Source of the DNA: CAYNTC01 sp964432925
GTDB taxonomy: Bacteria; Planctomycetota; Phycisphaerae; Sedimentisphaerales; Anaerobacaceae
DNA length: 13,566 bases
Reading direction: 5' to 3'
Assembly (NCBI GenBank): GCA_964432925.1
Contig: CAYSPM010000072.1
Span: 1 to 13,566 of the forward strand
The position numbers were made by a program, and so were the translations under genes. The first letter of the stretch is position 1, and each line of letters starts with the position of its first letter. Positions 13,536 through 13,566 of the stretch are shown here, one piece after another. Below the pieces are notes generated by a model that ran no database searches, was not told the DNA's origin, and saw nothing but the letters and a program-made list of their open reading frames with translations.

Positions 13536-13566
13536 ATCACACAAAGGTAGAATCATGGATTTATTT
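13532..13566 (+). CDS. Third tandem DERD-type membrane protein, 3'-truncated by the window end
   Basis: Only the first eleven codons are present: MNHTKVESWIY. They follow the N-terminal pattern of the two genes before it (MNRAQRETWIA in the second), the ATG overlaps the previous stop as ATGA, and AAGGAG lies seven bases upstream. The call as a third paralogue rests on this short match and on the overlap pattern. Confidence 0.6.
   Translation, partial: MNHTKVESWIY

Overview
The window looks like chromosomal DNA of a planctomycete, probably a Phycisphaerae-type lineage. This rests on the minus-strand gene order tpiA-secG-yicC-gmk-rpoZ-coaC-coaB, which I recall as typical of Planctomycetota, a eukaryote-like adenylosuccinate lyase, and small zinc-ribbon/PH and DERD-motif membrane proteins. 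The lineage call is inference from gene content; no rRNA or tRNA was found.

Layout. (1) 3-1286: 3' part of purB, plus strand, cut by the window edge. (2) 1332-5093: nucleotide metabolism mixed with restriction-modification genes. A D12-class adenine methyltransferase lies on the minus strand, then pyrE on the plus strand, then a plus-strand pair of a NotI-family restriction endonuclease and a second D12-class methyltransferase. The pair has its own promoter with a perfect TATAAT box and is visibly A+T-richer than its neighbours. (3) 5065-10891: a long minus-strand housekeeping series read as pheA, tpiA, secG, yicC, gmk, rpoZ, coaC, coaB, covering phenylalanine synthesis, glycolysis, protein export, RNA turnover, GMP kinase, the RNA polymerase omega subunit and coenzyme A synthesis. 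Its gaps, and the coaB gene itself, carry short tandem repeats and palindromes. (4) 11064-11591: a plus-strand O6-alkylguanine-DNA alkyltransferase. (5) 11637-12344: a minus-strand zinc-ribbon plus bacterial PH-domain membrane protein. (6) 12563-13566: a strong plus-strand promoter dense with repeats, driving at least three tandem, overlapping, paralogous small membrane proteins with a DERD motif; the third is cut by the window end.

How the genes work together. The restriction pair should form one self-contained defence unit next to pyrE; the minus-strand methyltransferase on the far side of pyrE has no visible nuclease partner. The minus-strand series is ordinary growth machinery, probably co-transcribed in blocks, with gmk and rpoZ nearly touching. 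The paralogue array at the right end is the least explained part. Its genes are translationally linked by 8-base and 4-base overlaps, and the conserved C-terminal GKGE residues are encoded by the ribosome binding site of the next gene.

Most worth following up: the DERD array and its operator-like promoter, the NotI-like nuclease paired with an adenine-type methyltransferase, the inverted repeat joining that nuclease's promoter to its start codon, and the heptamer repeats inside and just upstream of coaB.
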